Assembly: GCF_001279775.1 (NCBI RefSeq)
Contig: NZ_LGDG01000051.1
Location: 1-10,053, forward strand
Direction of reading: 5' to 3'
DNA length: 10,053 nucleotides
Source of the DNA: Streptomyces sp. MMG1533
GTDB lineage: Bacteria; Actinomycetota; Actinomycetes; Streptomycetales; Streptomycetaceae
Shown in pieces: positions 5,645 through 10,053 of the stretch. The notes under the pieces are model-generated. The model saw only the letters and a program-made list of their open reading frames with translations. It ran no database searches and was not told the origin of the DNA. The first letter of the stretch is position 1, and every line of letters starts with the position of its first letter. The translations under genes were made by a program, and so were the position numbers.

Positions 5645-8600
5645 GTGTCGCCACAGTCCCCCAGTAACTCGAGCATCTCGACCGACGCAGACCAAGCGGG
5701 CAAGAATCCCGCAGCGGCCTTCGGTCCCAACGAGTGGCTCGTCGACGAGATCTATCAGCAGTACCTCCAGGACCCGAATTCGGTAGACCGAGCCTGGTGG
5801 GACTTCTTTGCCGACTACAAGCCGGGGGCGGCTGCCGCCTCGGCTCCGGCGGGTACTGCGGCCACGGGGGCCGCAGCGACCACCACGGCCAGGCCCGCGC
5901 CTGCCGCCCCGCCTGCGCAGGCCCAGGCGCCCGCCCCGGCTCCTGCTCCGGCCGCCCCGGCTCCCGCGGCCCCGAAGCCCGCGGCAGCCGCTCAGGCGCC
6001 CGCACAGGCCGCCGCGCCGGCCAAGGCTCCGGCCGCGAAGCCGGCCGCCGCGCCCCCGAAGGCAGCGCCCGCCGCCGCGTCCCCCGAGGGCCCGGAGTTC
6101 GTGACGCTGCGCGGCCCCTCCGCCGCGGTCGCGAAGAACATGAACGCCTCCATCGAGGTCCCCACGGCCACGTCCGTGCGCGCGGTCCCGGTGAAGCTGC
6201 TCTTCGACAACCGCATCGTCATCAACAACCACCTGAAGCGTGCCCGGGGCGGGAAGATCTCCTTCACCCACCTCATCGGCTACGCGATGGTGCAGGCCAT
6301 CAAGGCCATGCCGTCCATGAACTACTCCTTCGTGGAGAAGGACGGCAAGCCGACCCTGGTCAAGCCTGAGCACGTCAACTTCGGCCTCGCCATCGACCTG
6401 GTGAAGCCCAACGGCGACCGCCAGCTGGTCGTCGCGGGCATCAAGAAGGCCGAGACGCTGAACTTCTTCGAGTTCTGGCAGGCCTACGAGGACATCGTCC
6501 GCCGCGCCCGTGACGGCAAGCTGACGATGGACGACTTCTCCGGTGTCACGGTCTCCCTGACCAACCCCGGCGGCCTCGGCACCGTCCACTCCGTCCCGCG
6601 TCTGATGCCCGGCCAGTCGGTCATCATGGGCGTCGGCTCCATGGACTACCCGGCGGAGTTCCAGGGCACCTCCCAGGACACCCTGAACAAGCTCGGCATC
6701 TCGAAGGTCATGACGCTCACGTCGACCTACGACCACCGGGTGATCCAGGGTGCCGCGTCCGGCGAGTTCCTGCGGATCGTCGCGAACCTCCTGCTCGGCG
6801 AGAACGGCTTCTACGACGAGATCTTCGAGGCGCTGCGCATCCCCTACGAGCCGGTCCGCTGGCTCAAGGACATCGACGCCAGCCACGACGACGACGTCAC
6901 CAAGGCCGCCCGCGTCTTCGAGCTGATCCACTCCTACCGGGTCCGCGGCCACGTCATGGCCGACACCGACCCGCTGGAGTACCGCCAGCGCAAGCACCCC
7001 GACCTGGACATCACCGAGCACGGGCTCACCCTGTGGGACCTGGAGCGCGAGTTCGCGGTCGGCGGCTTCGCCGGCAAGTCCCTGATGAAGCTGCGCGACA
7101 TCCTCGGTGTGCTGCGTGACTCGTACTGCCGCACCACCGGCGTCGAGTTCATGCACATCCAGGACCCGAAGCAGCGCAAGTGGATCCAGGACCGCATTGA
7201 GCGCGCGCACACCAAGCCGGAGCGCGAGGAGCAGCTGCGCATCCTGCGCCGGCTGAACGCCGCGGAGGCCTTCGAGACCTTCCTGCAGACGAAGTACGTC
7301 GGCCAGAAGCGCTTCAGCCTGGAGGGCGGCGAGTCCGTCATCCCGCTGCTGGACGCGGTCCTGGACTCGGCGGCGGAGTCCCGCCTCGACGAGGTCGTCA
7401 TCGGCATGGCCCACCGCGGCCGCCTCAACGTCCTCGCCAACATCGTCGGCAAGTCGTACGCGCAGATCTTCCGCGAGTTCGAGGGCAACCTCGACCCGAA
7501 GTCGATGCACGGCTCCGGCGACGTGAAGTACCACCTGGGCGCCGAGGGCACCTTCACGGGCCTGGACGGCGAGCAGATCAAGGTCTCGCTGGCCGCGAAC
7601 CCGTCCCACCTGGAGACGGTCGACCCGGTCATCGAGGGCATCGCCCGGGCCAAGCAGGACATCATCAACAAGGGCGGCACGGACTTCACGGTCCTCCCGG
7701 TCGCCCTGCACGGCGACGCGGCCTTCGCGGGCCAGGGCGTGGTGGCCGAGACCCTGAACATGTCGCAGCTGCGCGGCTACCGCACGGGCGGCACGGTCCA
7801 CATCGTCATCAACAACCAGGTCGGCTTCACGGCGGCTCCCGAGTCGTCGCGGTCCTCGATGTACGCCACGGACGTGGCCCGCATGATCGAGGCCCCGATC
7901 TTCCACGTGAACGGCGACGACCCCGAGGCCGTCGTGCGCGTCGCACGCCTTGCCTTCGAGTTCCGCCAGGCGTTCAACAAGGACGTGGTGATCGACCTCA
8001 TCTGCTACCGCCGCCGCGGTCACAACGAGTCGGACAACCCGGCGTTCACGCAGCCGCTGATGTACGACCTGATCGACAAGAAGCGCTCGGTGCGCAAGCT
8101 GTACACCGAGTCCCTGATCGGTCGCGGCGACATCACCCTGGAAGAGGCCGAGCAGGCCCTGCAGGACTACCAGGGTCAGCTGGAGAAGGTCTTCACGGAG
8201 GTCCGTGAGGCCGTCACCGCCCAGCCGAGTGCGGGACCGGTGTCGGACCCGCAGGCGGAGTTCCCGGTCGCCGTGAACACCGCGATCTCCACGGAGGTCG
8301 TGAAGCGGATCGCCGAGTCCCAGGTCAACATCCCCGACTCCTTCCACGTACACCCGCGTCTGCTGCCGCAGCTGCAGCGCAGGGCCTCGATGGTCGAGGA
8401 CGGCACCATCGACTGGGGCATGGGCGAGACCCTCGCGGTCGGCTCCCTCCTCCTGGAGGGCACCCCGGTCCGCCTGTCCGGCCAGGACTCCCAGCGAGGC
8501 ACCTTCGGCCAGCGCCACGCGGTCCTCATCAACCGCGAGACGGGCGAGGAGCACACCCCGCTCCAGTACCTCGCCGAGGAGCAGGCGCGCTACAACGTCT

Positions 8601-9457
8601 ACAACTCCCTCCTGTCCGAGTACGCGGTCATGGGCTTCGAGTACGGCTACTCGCTGGCCCGCCCCGACGCGCTCGTGATGTGGGAGGCGCAGTTCGGCGA
8701 CTTCGTCAACGGCGCGCAGACGGTGGTCGACGAGTACATCTCGGCGGCCGAGCAGAAGTGGGGCCAGACGAGCGGCGTGACGCTCCTCCTCCCCCACGGC
8801 TACGAGGGCCAGGGCCCGGACCACTCCTCGGCCCGCGTCGAGCGCTTCCTCCAGCTCTGCGCCCAGAACAACATGACGGTCGCGATGCCCACGCTCCCGT
8901 CGAACTACTTCCACCTCCTGCGGTGGCAGGTGCACAACCCGCACCACAAGCCGCTGGTCGTCTTCACCCCGAAGTCGATGCTGCGCCTGAAGGCCGCCGC
9001 CTCGAAGGCGGAGGAGTTCACGACGGGCCAGTTCCGCCCGGTCATCGGCGACGCGTCGGTCGACCCGGCCGCGGTCAAGAAGGTCGTCTTCTGCGCCGGC
9101 AAGGTCTACTACGACCTAGAGGGCGAGCGTCAGAAGCGCGGCGTCACGGACACGGCGATCATCCGCCTCGAGCGTCTGTACCCCATCCCGGGTGCGGAGG
9201 TCCAAGCCGAGATCGCCAAGTACCCGAACGCCGAGAAGTACCTCTGGGCCCAGGAGGAGCCGGCCAACCAGGGCGCCTGGCCGTTCATCGCCCTGAACCT
9301 CATCGACCACCTCGACCTGGCGGTCGGCGCGGACGTCCCCCACGGGGAGCGCCTGCGGCGCATCTCCCGCCCGCACGGCTCCTCGCCGGCGGTCGGGTCC
9401 GCGAAGCGGCACCAGGCCGAGCAGGAGCAGCTGGTGCGTGAGGTGTTCGAGGCGTAA
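5645..9457 (+). CDS. kgd: Multifunctional 2-oxoglutarate dehydrogenase (E1 with E2-like domain)
   Basis: Cytoplasmic TCA-cycle enzyme of the actinobacterial Kgd/OdhA/SucA type, a thiamine-diphosphate E1 fused to an E2-like domain. As 1270 residues it has: an N-terminal helix ([16 protein letters not shown]...WWDFF), an Ala/Pro-rich linker (about 59-148), a succinyltransferase-like domain (about 150-385; TYDHRVIQG around His 364) and the E1 core. The core shows [10 protein letters not shown] (His near 590), [20 protein letters not shown] (ThDP/Mg motif, Asp 691), INNQVGFT and [17 protein letters not shown]. There is no lipoyl domain; homologues use the lipoyl E2 of the pyruvate complex, and are inhibited by the FHA protein GarA/OdhI (family knowledge). 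The GTG at 5645 is preferred: GAGGG lies 11 bases upstream, and [10 protein letters not shown]... is the start I recall in relatives. An in-frame GTG at 5618 lacks a ribosome site. Its own promoter and terminator suggest monocistronic transcription. Confidence 0.97.
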   Translation: MSPQSPSNSSISTDADQAGKNPAAAFGPNEWLVDEIYQQYLQDPNSVDRAWWDFFADYKPGAAAASAPAGTAATGAAATTTARPAPAAPPAQAQAPAPAPAPAAPAPAAPKPAAAAQAPAQAAAPAKAPAAKPAAAPPKAAPAAASPEGPEFVTLRGPSAAVAKNMNASIEVPTATSVRAVPVKLLFDNRIVINNHLKRARGGKISFTHLIGYAMVQAIKAMPSMNYSFVEKDGKPTLVKPEHVNFGLAIDLVKPNGDRQLVVAGIKKAETLNFFEFWQAYEDIVRRARDGKLTMDDFSGVTVSLTNPGGLGTVHSVPRLMPGQSVIMGVGSMDYPAEFQGTSQDTLNKLGISKVMTLTSTYDHRVIQGAASGEFLRIVANLLLGENGFYDEIFEALRIPYEPVRWLKDIDASHDDDVTKAARVFELIHSYRVRGHVMADTDPLEYRQRKHPDLDITEHGLTLWDLEREFAVGGFAGKSLMKLRDILGVLRDSYCRTTGVEFMHIQDPKQRKWIQDRIERAHTKPEREEQLRILRRLNAAEAFETFLQTKYVGQKRFSLEGGESVIPLLDAVLDSAAESRLDEVVIGMAHRGRLNVLANIVGKSYAQIFREFEGNLDPKSMHGSGDVKYHLGAEGTFTGLDGEQIKVSLAANPSHLETVDPVIEGIARAKQDIINKGGTDFTVLPVALHGDAAFAGQGVVAETLNMSQLRGYRTGGTVHIVINNQVGFTAAPESSRSSMYATDVARMIEAPIFHVNGDDPEAVVRVARLAFEFRQAFNKDVVIDLICYRRRGHNESDNPAFTQPLMYDLIDKKRSVRKLYTESLIGRGDITLEEAEQALQDYQGQLEKVFTEVREAVTAQPSAGPVSDPQAEFPVAVNTAISTEVVKRIAESQVNIPDSFHVHPRLLPQLQRRASMVEDGTIDWGMGETLAVGSLLLEGTPVRLSGQDSQRGTFGQRHAVLINRETGEEHTPLQYLAEEQARYNVYNSLLSEYAVMGFEYGYSLARPDALVMWEAQFGDFVNGAQTVVDEYISAAEQKWGQTSGVTLLLPHGYEGQGPDHSSARVERFLQLCAQNNMTVAMPTLPSNYFHLLRWQVHNPHHKPLVVFTPKSMLRLKAAASKAEEFTTGQFRPVIGDASVDPAAVKKVVFCAGKVYYDLEGERQKRGVTDTAIIRLERLYPIPGAEVQAEIAKYPNAEKYLWAQEEPANQGAWPFIALNLIDHLDLAVGADVPHGERLRRISRPHGSSPAVGSAKRHQAEQEQLVREVFEA

Positions 9458-9473
9458 GCCGTACGGCATCCGA

Positions 9474-9508
9474 GACCGGCCCCGAGTCCTTGCGGCTCGG
9501 GGCCGGTC
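9474..9508 (+). terminator. Strong hairpin terminator after kgd
   Basis: A 13-bp perfect stem (arms 9474-9486 and 9496-9508, GACCGGCCCCGAG pairing with CTCGGGGCCGGTC) with a 9-base loop, 17 bases after the kgd TAA. There is no T tract, as is common for Streptomyces terminators. Confidence 0.85.
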
Positions 9509-9510
9509 CC

Positions 9511-9543
9511 ACGCCACACACCTGCCGCATACCCTTGTGGCGT
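9511..9543. promoter_or_regulatory. Inverted repeat spanning the DUF6104 promoter region
   Basis: ACGCCACA (9511-9518) and TGTGGCGT (9536-9543) are perfect reverse complements separated by 17 bases. Between them lies TACCCT (9530-9535), a -10-like TAnnnT about 50 bases before the next start codon; no good -35 is seen. Either an operator bracketing the promoter or a further RNA hairpin after the kgd terminator. Confidence 0.35.
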
Positions 9544-9582
9544 ACGACCGGAGGCCGCAGGCCCAGCCCCAGGAGAACACCC

Positions 9583-9765
9583 GTGTACTTCACCGACCGA
9601 GGCATCGAAGAACTGGAGAAGCGGCGCGGCGAGGAGGAGGTCACCTTCGAGTGGCTTGCCGAGCAGCTGCGGACGTTCGTCGATCTGAATCCGGACTTCG
9701 AAGTGCCGGTGGAGCGGCTGGCCACGTGGCTGGCGCGGCTCGACGACGAGGACGACGACGAGTAG
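9583..9765 (+). CDS. Small acidic DUF6104-like protein
   Basis: A 60-residue protein, MYFTDRGIEELEKRRG at the start, then VTFEWLAEQLRTFVDLNP and VERLATWLARLDDEDDDE at the end. The GTG at 9583 is chosen because AGGAG at 9571-9575 lies 7 bases upstream; the longer frame from 9490 runs through the kgd terminator and is rejected. It looks all-helical, with no membrane segment or signal peptide and a very acidic tail. I recall it as the actinobacterial DUF6104 family found next to kgd in Streptomyces; function is unknown. It probably has its own promoter between 9511 and 9570, since a strong terminator separates it from kgd. A TTCG-loop terminator follows. Confidence 0.85.
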   Translation: MYFTDRGIEELEKRRGEEEVTFEWLAEQLRTFVDLNPDFEVPVERLATWLARLDDEDDDE

Positions 9766-9794
9766 GGCATGCGGACAAGTAGGGCATGCGGACG
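9761..9794 (+). repeat. 17-bp tandem duplication over a stop codon
   Basis: AGTAGGGCATGCGGAC occurs at 9761-9776 and 9778-9793, period 17, the two units differing only in the last base (A or G). The first copy contains the TAG stop of the DUF6104-like gene, so the duplication adds sequence only to the 3' untranslated region and leaves the protein intact. Confidence 0.9.
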
Positions 9795-9813
9795 GGGCGC
9801 CTTCGGGCGCCCC
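9794..9813 (+). terminator. TTCG-tetraloop terminator after DUF6104-like gene
   Basis: GGGGCGCC-TTCG-GGCGCCCC forms a perfect 8-bp stem capped by the stable UUCG tetraloop, followed by TTCTTCG. It ends 48 bases after the small gene's stop. It could also stop the minus-strand gene converging from the right. Confidence 0.9.
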
Positions 9814-9847
9814 TTCTTCGTGTGCGGCGGTCGCGTCTGGGTGGTCG

Positions 9848-10053
9848 TCAGTCGCGTGGATGGGCCAGCTCGTACATGAGGCTCAGGGCTCCGTGGGCCA
9901 GGAGCAGGGTGCCCGCAGTGATCCAGCCGGCGCTGCGGCGCCGTACGCCCCACGCGGTGAGCGGGAGGCCGGCCGTGATCTGGCCGAGGGCCACGAGGCG
10001 GGCCCTGGGGTCGCCCGGCCAGGGCAGCCAGGGGCCGAGGTGGGGGCGGGGGC
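9848..10053 (-). CDS. Putative membrane protein, C-terminal part
   Basis: On the minus strand an open frame enters from the right edge and ends at TGA (plus-strand tca, 9848-9850), giving about 67 residues. It contains two hydrophobic stretches, ARLVALGQITAGLPLTAWGV and a second that includes AGWITAGTLLLAHGALSLMY, separated by an Arg-rich turn (RRRS), then a short hydrophilic end (ELAHPRD). This fits a small multi-pass membrane protein. G/C at third codon positions supports this frame over the others. I do not recognise the family. It converges on the DUF6104-like gene, with the TTCG hairpin between them. Confidence 0.6.
   Translation of the reverse strand, partial: PRPHLGPWLPWPGDPRARLVALGQITAGLPLTAWGVRRRSAGWITAGTLLLAHGALSLMYELAHPRD

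Noticed and set aside
5540..8947. A 1135-residue open frame antisense to kgd
   Set aside because: It is the mirror of a highly biased GC-rich gene: Val/Leu/Asp/Arg/Gly-rich with no recognisable domain, while the plus strand has an unmistakable full-length enzyme.
9300..9953. A 217-residue minus-strand frame over the kgd end and DUF6104-like gene
   Set aside because: Runs through two strong terminator hairpins and opposes genes with good starts; composition is shadow-like.
1..10053. Mobile elements, CRISPR, tRNA, rRNA, phage or defence genes
   Set aside because: No transposase motifs, attachment-like ends, regularly spaced repeats or structural RNA signatures were seen on either strand.

Overview
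The window is very GC-rich actinobacterial DNA. Strong third-position G/C bias, GTG starts, the E2-like/E1 fusion form of 2-oxoglutarate dehydrogenase and the small downstream DUF6104-type gene all point to Streptomyces or a close relative. The left edge (about 1-150) is G/C homopolymer-rich and looks like an unreliable contig end.

Layout, left to right. A formylglycine-type sulfatase (+, 5' end cut by the window) converges on a rhomboid-like membrane protein gene (-); their stop codons share one CTAG palindrome. The next 400 bases hold no intact gene. They carry the 3' end of a TetR-family regulator (-) and the 3' end of a GH3 beta-glucosidase (+), fused back to back. This looks like the scar of a deletion that removed the 5' halves of a divergent regulator/enzyme pair. 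Then comes a short spermidine-synthase-like methyltransferase-fold protein (+).

The centre is an OmpR/PhoB-type response regulator translationally coupled (ATGA overlap) to a HAMP sensor kinase with almost no extracytoplasmic loop. About 280 bases further on is kgd (2-oxoglutarate dehydrogenase E1 with a fused E2-like domain), preceded by a recognisable vegetative-type promoter and followed by a 13-bp-stem terminator. A 60-residue acidic DUF6104-like protein follows, with a 17-bp tandem duplication over its stop codon and a TTCG-loop terminator. The right edge holds the C-terminal part of a small membrane protein gene on the minus strand.

Functionally, kgd is a TCA-cycle enzyme. The adjacent two-component system probably forms its own operon, and whether it controls kgd cannot be told from sequence. 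I see no mobile element, CRISPR array, tRNA or rRNA, and nothing that amounts to a previously undescribed multi-gene system. The most informative unexplained structure is the TetR/GH3 deletion scar; several inverted or direct repeats near promoters are candidate operators.
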